Part shown: in pieces, positions 1 to 11,904 of the stretch
Layout: each line of letters starts with the position of its first letter
Position numbering within the stretch: position 1 is the stretch's first letter
Origin: Prostheceraeus crozeri
Lineage: Eukaryota; Platyhelminthes; Polycladida; Euryleptidae
Reading direction: 5' to 3'
NCBI GenBank assembly: GCA_907163375.1
Contig: CAJQUW010009026.1
Coordinates: 269,501 to 333,500, forward strand
DNA: 64,000 nt
The notes under the pieces: model-generated
The model's input: the letters and a program-made list of their open reading frames with translations, nothing else
What the model was told of the DNA's origin: nothing
Databases searched by the model: none
Translations under genes and position numbers: made by a program

Positions 1-664
1 GGCAAGTATATAAGCTTAGTTTTTTGAAACATTAACTGGTAGCCTACATCACAGATCATTATAGGCTTTCCTGAATCGATATTTAGTGATCATTGCATCA
101 ATTATCAATCATTTTCGATGAAAGTTTATCAAATGTCGCTTTAAGTGGGATGCATACGTCTCGGCTCCTCAGATCTTGTTGATGCGTGCTTCACACGGTT
201 TTTCTCCAGTTTCTACCAGGCAGAAAATCCTTCATCTTTCTCCAAAAATATGAGTACACCTTCGATTTTAATATACGCTTTGGAGGAGCCATCACACACG
301 ATTAACGTCAGGGTAAGAGGTAATGTTCTCAAACAAACTAGCATTTAATTTTTGTCTCTGATGTGACCTTTGGTGCGTAGCTGTGATCGAGGCTGGGAAG
401 GCTTGTCTTCTCTATTAAATCACCGAGTGAAAAGACAATCCTTTTTCACTATCACGGTTCATTCCCTCAACTATTACAAGCTTTGCATGCACAGCAGTGT
501 CTCTGTACCTTTGGTTGACGGAGAAAGTTGACATCAAGACAATGACAGCTATGCACGAGAATAAATGATTTGCCTGTATTATATTATTTCGGGTCTAGTT
601 AAAGGCCCAGAGTCTGGAGTCCTATCATTTGATAGGACTCCGGGACTCCGACTCCACATCCCTG
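1..664. mobile_element. hAT-type non-autonomous element R3, copy 1 (left end outside window)
   Basis: This stretch is a direct repeat of 3627-4253 and matches it almost throughout. The right end closes with a block of GGACTCC/GACTCCG motifs and finishes CACATCCCTG at 655-664, matching the terminus CGCATCCCTG of the complete copy. The left terminus lies before the window. I see no transposase, and the short ORFs inside are not conserved as reading frames, so this is a non-autonomous element. Its superfamily is taken from the complete copy, which has 8-bp target duplications. Confidence 0.75.
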
Positions 665-1963
665 GTATATATTTGTAGATTTTATAAGAAACTTACATAA
701 CAAAATTACTAGAAGCATTTTCCTAACTACTCTAGGACGTCTTTCTTTCATAATCTTTGCTTGTTTCGGGAATTGGCATCCATACGGTAGGATACTGTTT
801 TATTCAACTTCATAATGTGACATTTTGAAGAAAGTGACAAGAGTTTTTCATTCATATATTGTTCCTATTGCTTTATTGTGGTTCATGTATATCTTGTTTT
901 GATTGCGAAAAATACTTTAATAATGTGTCTGCATATTTATTACATTTTTGTGATCATTTATCATCTTAACACAGGCAAGAAAAGCATCAAAAATTCAGCC
1001 AATATCTGCAGTTCCATAATGGAAGATTGAGTAACTTGCACACTTATGAAATCTAATAAGAAAGTGAAAAAGCGCTCACTCTCAAACAAATTATGGATTT
1101 TATTAGGATTACTTCTGTTATAAGGATGCTTGAAAAAAAACATCTTTGACTAGTTCACGTCTTCATTGCTTAACTTGCTTGATTTGATGCTACTGTAGCG
1201 ATTGACTGTTTACAATGCTGTTTAAAATCTGTGGAGAAATGTTGACACTCATATTATTTCTATTACAGGTAGTTGAACATTGAAAACATTATCAAACTGT
1301 CTAATCCTAAAAATGGTACTGTTTGGCTAAATTATGATACATGATAGATGATATTGCAAATGATAATTACAGCATTGGACACATGGCTTACTGTATTGTT
1401 CAATGAGCAGCTTTTGACATGCCAGATGTAACAAAAGGATGTGTCCATGGTGATACCATGGAATTTAGAGTGAAAATTTGAGGGTTCTGAGTTAATTTTT
1501 AATTTTGAACCATCGAAAAAAATTTTGAATAAAACATTAATTACAGTACTGAAACATGCCAACAGTAGCGATTGATGAATCATTGGCAAAAATAAACCGA
1601 TATTGTATGATAATATCATTTACACACTTTATCGTACAGAAATTTGAAATCTTCAGTTTTGGTTACCGACAGACTACCGGCATCAAAATATTGGAATCAG
1701 ATGAATGCAAAATATGTTGACTTTGAGAAAATGTGCACAATGTGCAGCACCAAAAAAGGATTTAAAGCAGAAATAGACTATATTGTTTGAGTGAGGCCAA
1801 GCAACACGTTTATATCAAGTTGCAAAAAGATCTCACATTTCGAAGAAGTAAAAATTAATCAATAAGTCGTACCATTGAGTTGTTATGACATAGAATCGAA
1901 AGAAGAATATTTTAAGCGAGATAGAAGGATACAAGAACTGTACATCGACAAAACGCAATTTGA
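665..1963. other. Unique AT-rich DNA, no gene seen
   Basis: AT-rich sequence downstream of the 3' end of the GPCR gene. No recognisable ORF, RNA gene or repeat was found. The 3' UTR of the receptor probably extends into the part next to position 1964. Confidence 0.5.
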
Positions 1964-2968
1964 TTACGTTAAAGATGGATGAATTTTGTTAGAACAAGAC
2001 ACTGATTTTCTGACTCTGAATAACATGATGAACGTAGCCCAAAATTTGCGGTCACAAATGAGCCAAATGAAGATATCAAATGTTGGTCTCAGTAATTCCA
2101 CCATGTTTGCGATTGCAATGAGATCATCATAATTCAAACCGTATGTCAATGCAATTGCGTTCCAAACTTCAATTATAGCCAGATATTCTGGTACTGCCGT
2201 TATGAGAGAAACAAAGCTTACAATAAAGGCAAGAACAGTAAGTCTATACTTTACAACTCCAGGGTACGAACTGTCCTTCACGGATGCACGACTCCAACGA
2301 AAAAGAAATTTGAGTATCAGAATGTTGCCGACAATTATCATAATATTGGGTAGAATAAATACCATAATACCGGCTATGTATCCGAATATAATTCGACCAG
2401 TGTTTTTGCGAGCGTCAGAGAGATTGACATAATAGCATGGACCATCTCCTACGGCAAGATAGAAGAAACGGTATATATTAAAGATAAACAATATTAACAA
2501 TCCACACAGATAAATAGCCCAAAAATTATCATTCAAACGTCTAGACATTAAAGAATAATATGTTGGATAAGTCACCATGAGGCATCGATCAAGAGTAACA
2601 AAAACATTGATGCAAAGACTTGCTTTAAAGAACAAAGAATTGAAAGGTATAAAGATATACACTTCAGAATAACGCAACATCAATAAAACAGCATCTGGGA
2701 ATTTACAATGATAACATCGTGCAACACACAGCAAAGAAATCAGAATCAAGTAGATGATGTCATTGATAGAAAGATACAAGAATAGGCGATAAGTTGTAAT
2801 CTTGTTCGTAGTAAGAATCCGTCGAAATACGATGACAGCAATAAAATTCAACAAAATTCCAGAAGAGCATTGGATCGGGATTAAAATTGAATAGCTTACC
2901 ACATGAAAAGTTGTATGATTCAATTCACAATTATGTCTGTCAGGTTGAGATCTATTCCCAGATTCCAT
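1964..2968 (-). CDS. Intronless rhodopsin-class (class A) GPCR, orphan, probably peptidergic
   Basis: A 334-residue seven-transmembrane receptor of the plasma membrane, expected to signal through heterotrimeric G proteins. Seen: hydrophobic helices near residues 24-48, 60-83, 98-126, 149-171, 193-222, 242-266 and 281-305. TM1 has the N of GILLN at residue 41 and TM2 the D of SIND at residue 70. TM3 is followed by DRC (127-129) in place of DRY, and TM7 has RPTFDIFIW in place of NPxxY. Cys88, just before TM3, and Cys178 in the second extracellular loop can form the usual disulfide. N-glycosylation sequons stand at Asn5, Asn17 and Asn182. The start is the first Met, and it gives a normal short extracellular N-terminus. 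Length and lack of introns fit the lineage-expanded FMRFamide-receptor-like or Srw-like receptors of invertebrates, but the ligand cannot be inferred. No break is visible, so the gene looks intact. It lies between two copies of hAT element R3. Confidence 0.85.
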   Translation of the reverse strand: MESGNRSQPDRHNCELNHTTFHVVSYSILIPIQCSSGILLNFIAVIVFRRILTTNKITTYRLFLYLSINDIIYLILISLLCVARCYHCKFPDAVLLMLRYSEVYIFIPFNSLFFKASLCINVFVTLDRCLMVTYPTYYSLMSRRLNDNFWAIYLCGLLILFIFNIYRFFYLAVGDGPCYYVNLSDARKNTGRIIFGYIAGIMVFILPNIMIIVGNILILKFLFRWSRASVKDSSYPGVVKYRLTVLAFIVSFVSLITAVPEYLAIIEVWNAIALTYGLNYDDLIAIANMVELLRPTFDIFIWLICDRKFWATFIMLFRVRKSVSCSNKIHPSLT

Positions 2969-3551
2969 TGTGAATCAGCAACGCGTTTGATATGTCAGTC
3001 GAATATATAGACAGATATTTCCACTCATTTTCGATAGTTAACCTGTTTGGCTTCCTTCCCTTGCGGAGGTGTAATAAAATTCAACATAACAGATTATTGG
3101 CTGCGTCGATAATGAATGGCTTTCATAATACCTACCAGTCATTATCTAAACTTTACAAAACTCTCGACGAATGTCACTAATAGAACAATTCTCCTCAGTC
3201 AACGCTAGAAATTGTTTACCAAAGATAAATTCAATGACAGAATTCGAGTAAATCAAGATTGACAGGCAAATTCTCAACAATTTGTTGCTTGCATATCAAT
3301 CCATCGAGAATGTCAAAATTCTATCCATTATCAATTAATAAAATCTGCAAGTCTGTCAAATGTAGCAGCAGAATCTATTTATGTAGGCAAAGGATAGGTG
3401 TGTTCAAAACATGCAATTCATTGAATTATTTGTATGTCATATAAGCCTACTTAAACAAACTATTGATTTTTCACTGCAATTGCAAATCGTAGAAAGTTTC
3501 GAAGGAATTTAAGTTACTACCAGTAGGCCCACAGCCCTCATTTCCAGATAG
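2969..3551. other. 5' flank of the GPCR gene
   Basis: AT-rich sequence between the receptor start codon and the R3 hAT copy. It must hold the receptor promoter if the gene is transcribed from the - strand. No sharp core-promoter motif can be named with confidence, and the short ORFs here have no recognisable product. Confidence 0.4.
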
Positions 3552-4261
3552 TCGCAAGGCAGGGATGCGAAGTCCTATCATTTTGATAGGACTCCGACTC
3601 CGGGGTTGATAGGACTCCGACTCCGGGTGCCAAGTATACAAAGCCTAGTTTTCTAAAAAAATTAACTGGTGACCTACATTATAGATCATTATAGGCTTAC
3701 CTAAACCTATCTTCATTGATCATTGCTGTATCAGTTATCAATCAATCATTTTCGATGAAAATTTATCAAATCTCCGATCTTGTTGATGTTTGCTGCACAC
3801 GGTTTTTCTCCAGTTTCTACCAGGCAGGAAAATCCCCATCCTTCTCCAAAAAATATGAGTACACTTTCGATTTCAATATGCGCTTTGGAGGAGCCATCAC
3901 ACGCGATTAACGTCAGGGTAAGAGGTAATGTTCTCAAACAAACTAGTATTTCATTTTCGTCTCTGATGTGACCTTTGGTGCGTAGGTGTGATCGAAGCTA
4001 GGAAGGTTTGTCTTCTCTATTAAATCACCGAGCGAAAAGACAATCCTTTTCTCACTATCACGGGTCATTCCCTCAACTATTACAAGCTTTGCATGCAGCA
4101 GTGTCTCTGTACCTTTGATTGACGGAGAAAGTTGATATCAAGACAGTGACAGCTATGCACGAGAATAAATGATTTGTCTGTATTATATTTCGGGTCTAGT
4201 TACAGACCGGAGTCCGGAGTCCTATCATTTCCGACTCCGACTCCGCATCCCTGTCGCAAGG
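3552..4261. mobile_element. hAT-type MITE R3, copy 2, complete with 8-bp target duplications
   Basis: The element spans 3560-4253 and begins CAGGGATGCGAAGTC. It ends GACTCCGCATCCCTG, the inverted form. The 8-bp direct repeat TCGCAAGG stands on both sides (3552-3559 and 4254-4261). CAGGG termini with an 8-bp duplication are typical of the hAT superfamily. Subterminal GGACTCC/GACTCCG motifs are repeated several times near both ends. There is no transposase ORF in its 694 bp. It is about as long as the visible part of copy 1 and highly similar to it, so both were probably mobilised from one source fairly recently. Confidence 0.9.
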
Positions 4262-4467
4262 TAATCTATGAAGTGCAATAACCCAGAGTATCAGAACGTG
4301 ACTGAAAGGAAGGTGCAATCGTTCATTCATTTTACATCATTTTCCTTTTTTTAATGTTGTGCATATCGAGGGCGTGGATGTCGCATTTTTGCTGTGGTTT
4401 TTTTGAAGCAAGGCCGTCCGCTCTACTCAGAAATCGTTGGATTAGCTCTACTGGTGAATTCAAATTA

Positions 4468-5299
4468 ATGGCCTCATAGAGTAATTATAGTAGATACAGT
4501 GTCGACTACAAAAAGCATCTGTATACAGTGAAAATTTGTATATCAAAAGATTCTGCTTTTTACGGAGATTACGTTCGTGTGGTCCAAAAAATTATTTGAG
4601 CAGTTTTTCAAAAAGCTAAAATTTTGCAAATTTATATACTACTGACATGAAGTTCCTTTATAAGTAGTATGAAACAATTTGGATATCAAAAGGAATGAAT
4701 ATTTGCTAACAAGCATCTTGATTAAGCTGAAAATAAGCTGGTGATCAAGGGAATTTCATGAACTGCATTATAATGCAAGTCCCCGCAAGTCTTTAAGGGA
4801 AAGTTGAGATCTTATTGAGAGCTTCTTGACTGAGATGTCATGATTTTGTGATTCACAAGGTGACATCTCTTGAATCTGAATAGTAATATGGACCCATTTA
4901 GATCTTTTAAAGTTCATTATGACCATTTTCTTTGATTACGATGCTTTGCTCTTTCTGCCAATTTGTGATATGATCACACTGAAGAAAATAATTTTATTGT
5001 AATAAAACTGAGGTTTTAGTGATGGTAGCCCAACGAGTTGCTAATTTAACAAATTATTTTACCTCTCCAAGTTGTCATGAGATGGAGGATTTGTGGAATA
5101 CAATTCTATATTCTGTATTGCTATCGTGATCAGTCAAATTCGTGTGGATTTCTGCAAAAGTGTAAAAATGTGCATATCTCACATGTGGTACCTGGTCTCG
5201 ACTCATGTTCATTGAATGAAATCGAAACTGTATGCACACTGGGGATTTCCTAAATGCTGAGTTTCTGATCTAACTAACATACCTACTCCATGAATGGCC
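4468..5299. mobile_element. TIR element R1, copy A
   Basis: A repeat of about 820 bp that recurs at 41501-42300, 46659-47705 (interrupted) and 62700-63250. The left end reads TCATAGAGTAATTATAG and the right end is its degenerate inverse, closing CTCCATGA. ATGGCC occurs directly on both sides (4468-4473 and 5294-5299), a possible 6-bp target duplication. There is no ORF of note. It is probably a non-autonomous DNA transposon of a superfamily I cannot assign. Confidence 0.65.
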
Positions 5300-5934
5300 T
5301 ATTCCTTCATTTTCACCAGTTATGTGATTAAAATTTGAGTTTTCTGTTCAAGCAGAATCTTTGACATTTTCTATGTCTATTCTAGTGGTATAGATGAACA
5401 GAATTCCTTTTATATATTCAGTTTGAGACAAATTCAACTTGATCAAACAGTAGGTTTGACGGTGTCATGCCTCTGAGATTTTACATCATAAGTGCAGCCC
5501 ATACGAGCATTTTATCCGAGATCATCCGTTTTCATGATACTCTTGACAAAATGTAGCACAAAGAAAACTTAGATTATTCTTATTGATATGAGGTCGAGTC
5601 TCAGTGGCATGACACATCATTAAACTGGAAAGTATTTTGTTCCTACAATCTTGGGAAAAATCTGAATATTTAGGAGATTTCGGAAATTAGCATTTGATAT
5701 TTTGTGTCACGAAAGTGCAGTGCAACAAATAACAAGACATTGTTAAAAATCGATGTTTTCTTAGCCGCCGTGTTTATTTTTCAGAATATTATTTTCCATT
5801 TAAAACCAAAAATTTTTTTTGAAAATATCCATATGAAGGCCTTTATTTCTAACTTTGCGAATGATCTCAATAGTAAAAGTGGATGTCAATGGCTTCAACT
5901 TGGAGAGACCATCCTTAGAAGACGAAGTTGATGA

Positions 5935-6310
5935 CTTCAGGGGCCTATTTCAATTTGAGGTACCTAACCTTAAGACTCTCAGAAATGACGTTAGTGCATT
6001 TCAAAGTTAAGGCTAGGTTCATTAAGATGACGCTAGGTCCCTTAAAGTATCTGAGGTGGTGACTCAGCATCAAGAGAAACTTACATACGTCATTCGCTTA
6101 TATTTGTGTTCGTGATATTCGTAAATTTTCGTTTCTGACATTCATTTTGCAGTAAATGAAATCTTCTACAGGGAGCTATTTCAACCTTGCTACCTAAAGG
6201 TTAGCTACCTAACGTCATGGTCCCTTAAGGTGAATAAGTGTATTTCAATCTTAGGGAAGCATTATCTTAAGGTACCTTAAGGTACCTAGCGAGCTCCCTT
6301 CAGGTATTTA
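5935..6310. repeat. CTTAAGG/GGTACC-rich repetitive block
   Basis: The motifs ACCTAAC, CTTAAGG, GGTACC and CCCTTAAG recur many times on both strands. GGGGCCTATTTCAA at 5939 resembles GAGCTATTTCAACC at 6176. Such clustered short inverted motifs are usual in subterminal regions of DNA transposons. No matching second terminus was found, so the element is not delimited. Confidence 0.4.
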
Positions 6311-7499
6311 GCAAAATATCAAACAACTCAATGCCTCTGTCTGTCACGAGATCAAATAGATATCTTACTTAACGGAATGAATATACACCATTAAAAGTAA
6401 GCCTTAAATTCATGAATGAATCTGGAGAAGAATGACGTTCCATTTACTGCAGAATGCGCATTGGAAACAATAAGATTCATGTAAATAGAAACGGATGCTG
6501 ATCTCAAAATGGGTGATAAAGATCGTCGTTGGTTCCCAAGATGGGTGGCATGAAGTTCTCGATGACAGGTAGTCCATTGGCCACCTTTGTAAGAGAGAAT
6601 AAACTTTTCAAAATAAAAACCACAATGTTTAGGAAAGAAAAAGTTTATCCCATAAACTGTAGCTAAAGAAGCGTTTTAAGATAATTAGATTATCGATGTT
6701 TATGAAATCCCACATATAAAAGGCCATGAAGCGAAATGTCGGACACTTTCTTTTTACTTCTAGTTGATGCAGTACATGTAAATTGCGTCATACATTGCAA
6801 AGCTCATGAATTATGGGTTCGTGGACCGGTGGATAGAGCTATCCATAGAAATAAACTGTTTATCTGTTTATCTGTTTTATTGTTGTCAATTTCTATGGAG
6901 GTACCTTACTCTTTACCTTAAGTTTTGCCACCTAGCATAAGATTGGAAGAGGCTAAGATACTAAGTACTTTAGGATTTTTCGCTCTTTTCATGATGTAGA
7001 ATCATTCTGTTAGGTAGGATATCTATTCCACCATGTGACAGCCAGAGACAATGAATTGTTTGTTATTCGATTAGATGCTTCAACGATGCTGCTATACGCT
7101 TATCCATAGAAATCCGACTTTTCGCTTTGTTTACTGACTAGAATGGACAACAGCTGTTTGTTGATGGATATTCAGCCGCTCGGCTGGGTGCCGATTGCTA
7201 GAAATTTGGAAGAGTCTAATCACTGAAACATGTTATTGTAAGTAATTTTGTCAGAATGCTTTCATATGTAAAGAGAAATGATAATGGCCGTGAATATTTA
7301 CGAAGTTCGCCGGTGCCTTCCAATTGTCAACCGCCAGAAGCCGCCATCGTATAGCCACCAGAAGCCATTGGCTGAACAATCACATTCTCAAATACTCGTA
7401 ATATGACAGAACATCTGTAGAAGACGTACTTGGCTCAATGTAGAAGGGTGATGGCAAAAGAGCAAGAGATGTGGTGCTTGCCCAAACTTAGAAAATGAA
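6311..7499. other. No gene seen
   Basis: AT-rich DNA. The short motif CCATAGAAAT and its inverse recur (near 6846, 6889 and 7103), and so does a GGTACC motif near 6900. Both suggest repeat-derived sequence, but no element end could be fixed. Confidence 0.35.
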
Positions 7500-9020
7500 A
7501 TGTCAGGTCAGATTCAGAAAGAGCAGTTTATAACAAGACTATACACTGGCTTGCGGTAAATCATCAGTAGCCGTGAAAGCACACAGTGGAGATGAAAGTT
7601 CGGGTGAGGAATGCAAGTTGCAAGAGATACGAACAACTTCAACGCCGCTTACTACCGTGCATGTGCTTGATTGTGACATCAAAAAGTTTCTGTCGCAGGT
7701 AAAGTCTCGAATTGAAATTTAAAAAACAGGAGCAATCTCATAAAACCTGCATTTCTAGTAATAGAATTGATGTTGCTGAGAACGCTTCAGTCATTTTAAT
7801 CTTATTTGAGACTTCCCCCTGGGACAGTTCTAATAAAACGGAGTTTCATGATCATCTTGACGAGGAACTGCTTGATTACGTCATCAGTAAAGTCACTCAT
7901 GGGCCGATGAGCAGACCTGGGTCGGTGTCCAAGATCAGCATTACTTCGAGAAGGGTAGTGAGGAAAATTTCATGCCTGTGACGCTCACTTCAATTCTATT
8001 GAAGCAGCAGTAGGCGAAGAGTGGTAGATGTCTCGGTCAAAGACGAAGTGGACGCACTTGCCTTGCTAGCTGCTGTCCCCGTCAATTAGACAGATCTCGA
8101 CATTGGAAAATGGACAGCATTCAATATGAAATTATGACGGACAGGAATACAATGGACTCACTCGTGACCTGTCAGTTTACAGGTGCTCATCGACAGCTTG
8201 ATGGGACAACAAGGGAGGACATCCAAGACTGTTTCATGTAAAGGTCCATTCATAACGGACGCGGCGCTTGCTCACGCGTCTCTGTGAACAGCTCATACAA
8301 AGTGACACTGTATTACGTTTGAGATGCTGGATTCTCACTGCAAGTGGCTGAAAGCATCGGCTGCCAAGAGTTAGTCGAATCAGTCATAGCTCATGCTGCT
8401 TCATTAACCATCTGATCTTCTGACGGTGCCCCTCAAACTTCTTTTAATGAGGCCGCTCAGATGACTTTTCTTAAAGAGGCTCTTGGCACATGACTCCTGC
8501 AACTTTTTGAACCATCCGTTTGATTTAATCTTTGATGCAGGTGTACATATAGAAGTTTCAGGGCAAGGGGACATTTAATTTCGAATGCATAAGGCCACAT
8601 CTCAACGAGAAAAAATCTAACCAGCGCACCTGGTACCAAAATTCGATTGTCTCTCAAAAGCAGTGAAATTTGTCCATTTTTGTGATGGACTAATTTGGTG
8701 CGCTGACTTTAGATTCTCTTTCCTGTTGAGATTTAGTCCATGGCTGATAGAGACGAAATGCTTCTCTCATCCTGATTCATCTGTATCTCAGTGATGAAGC
8801 TAATCAGACGTCTTGCACAGATTAAATGAGGTCAAGTACAAAATATGGTCTATTGTCGAATTATAGTCCTTCATTTGATTTTCCCATATGCTACAACTCT
8901 TTACATCACAGATTTTCCAATTCCAAGCTGGCAAATCATAACTACAAGAATTACTTCCAGTGCTCTCCTGAGCCTCCTTTAGATGTATGAGCTGGAGTGA
9001 CAAATTTCCGTAGGTCTGCA
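7500..9020 (+). other. Unidentified, possibly decayed coding-like stretch
   Basis: The base composition is more balanced than in the flanks. Several adjoining + strand frames read like ordinary protein over 40-90 codons, the longest being the 89-codon frame at 7712-7981. They are separated by stops and frame changes. The peptides match no family I recognise. It could be an old host pseudogene, exons of a gene with unseen introns, or an ancient mobile element. I assign no function. Confidence 0.25.
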
Positions 9021-9586
9021 TAGGTTATTTAATAGTTTATTTTGAATTCGTCTTGACTCATTTAGAAAGTCATTTCGGACAGCGATAACATGGGAAGGTG
9101 TAGGCATCAATAAATTGCTGCTTAAATTCTATTTCTGTGTTCTGATCTCAAAATTGCGATAAAAAATGATGGCTGGAAGCTACTGATTACTTGTTCATGA
9201 AAATTGGCGCTTTCCCATGCTCAGGAATTAATTATAGGAACAATTGATGAAGGCTGCATTTCTAGTCCCGCGTGAGATTTGAAGGACTTTCTTCCATCAA
9301 CCCGAGGTCATAAACATAGTCATTGTCATCAAACTTCCTGCGAGTGATTTGGCAAAACAAGGGGCCAATGGGCTGTTCAAGGCATGTTGTCGAATCAACA
9401 TCTATCTAGCTCATAATATAGCGACTTCTTTGATAGCAAGTAAGTAAGTAAGAAGGGTATATATTCTTGATAATGAAAATCGAAAACATGGCAAATCTTT
9501 ACAGAATACGAAAAGTAATGAATAAGTAAATTGAAGGCACAGAAATATGCTCGTGCATATGCACAGAAGCTAAAATCAAAGTTAAG

Positions 9587-11882
9587 CTACTTGCACACAA
9601 ATGGGAAGAACGATTCTGATCGACGAGTAGTTATTGCTATTGGCTGACTCAACAACCCAGTTCTTGTAAGGCGATTCGGCACAAGTCCATGCAACAGATG
9701 ACTTGAGCATTGCTCAGCCTTAAGCAATAAGTTCTTTGCTTGTTCCAGGCGCATGCATTTAATGGAGGGAAGCAAATCGCAACGGCAAGATATCCCACAG
9801 ATAATCTTGTGTGCCCTCTTTTGCACCTGCTCTAGATGTCCAGAGAGTTGGGCATTAAGACCTACAAACACAGATGACGCATGCACCAACACTGAAACCA
9901 CCAATGACTTGTAAACGGTTATTAAGTCTTTCTTATTGAGACGGGATGAGCACAATTTCACAATGTAGCTAATATGGTTGTTCCACTTCAAGTCACAAGA
10001 AAAAATGCACCAAGAATCTTTACACTGTGGTCACAATTCAGAACGGAGGTGTCGATGTTGTAATGCTTCTTCATAATAAATAGTCTCTTGGTCTTTTTCT
10101 CATTAAGCGATAAACCACTTTCTTGTAGCCAAAGTTTGATATGTGGCAACTCAATGTCAGTGAAGGGATCGTAGTTATTGGAATGCAGGGGCTGAATAAC
10201 TGTAATGTCGTCAGCATATTTCACGTAACAAATGTTACTCGATGTCGGGAGGAGGGAACTCATGTACGATGCGAAGAGGTAAGGACCGAGGATAGAACCC
10301 TGAGGCACACCGGATAGGACTCTCATTGTGCTGTTGTATTTGTCACCATATCGAATTCTAAAGGTTCGTTGTGATAAATAGTCTCTCTACCAATTCAAAA
10401 ACACATCAGATGTCTTTCCTTTCAAATGTTGAATCAGATATTCATGTGGTAACTTATCGAAAGCCTTCGATAGATCGATGGGGGTCACAGAAACACCAAT
10501 ACAGCCATGGAATTCAAGAATTTGAGTTATCTTGTCATGAATTGCAACTAGTGCCGACGTCGTAGATCCATGTTTTCGGTATGCAAATTGATATTCATCA
10601 TACGTGCTTAACAGTCTTTCCTTTTCTTTGGATAGTACAACAGTTTCCAACAATTTGCTAGGGATTGCAAGTAGAGATATCGGGCGAAGGTCATGCATAG
10701 TAGGATTCTTGCATTTTGGGACAAGTGTCACATTAGACAGTTTCCACTTGCATGGGACACAACTTTCTCTTAAAGAGGATTCAAAAATGCAGGCCAGTGG
10801 TTCCGACAATTCAAGCGCTCCAGCCTTTAAAAGTTTAGGATGTATATTATCAGATCCCGATGACTTTGTGGTCTTAATCCGGCGAAGAAGATCAAACACC
10901 GTGTGACATAAAACTGAAGTGTCAAATATATCAGTCCGATCAACTGTCTCCACAGAACCGAAGTCACTGAACGTCGTGGGATTTGGAGTCACCTTTGAAA
11001 AGAAAGTATGAAAAAGGTGAGCAACTTCATCTAGCTTTGTTCTACAATCTTCACCATCAAGAAAAGCAATTGAGCCAGAGTGACGATTGCCACCAACCTC
11101 GTGCACAACATCCCACAACTTTTTCGCCGAAGTAGATGCCTTTTCTGCCCATAATCGTTTTGCTTTTTCAATTTCTATTTTTGGTTTCATCTTGTAATGA
11201 TTGTATCGAGGCATATCACGGTCTCTAAATGCTTGCCAACGCTTGTTGATAATCTCTTTCAGAATAGGAGTTACCCATGGCTTGTCCTTGGTAGTAAAAG
11301 TGACGAAATCGGATGGAATTGAAGTAGAGACGGCATAGTCAAGTTTGTGATAAAATAGGTCACACATTTCATTTACATCTTTAGAGTGACGAATAGCCGA
11401 AAAATCACAGTTAGAAAGTCTGTCACGGAAACAAAGTATATTGCTCATGCGGAAGTCAGGGACTTTGACTTTAAACAAAGTATCTCATCTACTACATAAA
11501 GTCAACAAAAATATTGTAGGCTCAGATGCTTATTATCGGAAGACAAACCCGGAGGAATGTAAACATAGCAGAAAACATTCATGAATTTATGAGAAATGAT
11601 CCATGATGCTTCAATGCAATCAGGCTTCAAGGTATTTGGAAAATACTCAATGCAAAGCAAACATTTTACAGACCAGATGCATGTACCACCCCCACGTCGG
11701 TCAACACGATCATTTCTAAAAAACTGAAAGTTAGGCATGTCCAAAAGGTTTGATGAGATGTAAGGAGTTAACCACGACTCACAAACAGCCACGATATCCG
11801 GTTTTATTGCACTCGCAAGAACATTCAATTCATCTATCTTGGGTAAGATAGATCGTGCATTAAAAAATAGCAAACGTTTCAT
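9587..11882 (-). pseudogene. LINE ORF2, APE-type endonuclease plus reverse transcriptase, broken
   Basis: This is the replication protein of the LINE. 11882-11502 encodes the first half of an apurinic-like endonuclease, with the Asn of FFNARS and the catalytic Glu of CESWL. The second half, which should carry GDFN and SDH, is missing, a loss of roughly 100 codons. 11478-10387 gives the linker and the first half of the reverse transcriptase: LVPKCKN, LRPISLL, then DLSKAFDKLPH with the first catalytic Asp. 10326-9988 supplies SGVPQGSILGP and the YADD catalytic box. 9991-9587 is the thumb and C-terminal tail with RAHKIICG. At least two frame changes separate these blocks. The copy cannot make a working enzyme. 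Confidence 0.85.
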
Positions 11883-11904
11883 ACATGCTTTACTAGCTAA
11901 AACC

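Noticed and set aside
6846-7110. CCATAGAAAT inverted motifs as a MITE
   Set aside because: Too short, and the same words recur near 22830, 50810 and 51725 without shared flanks.
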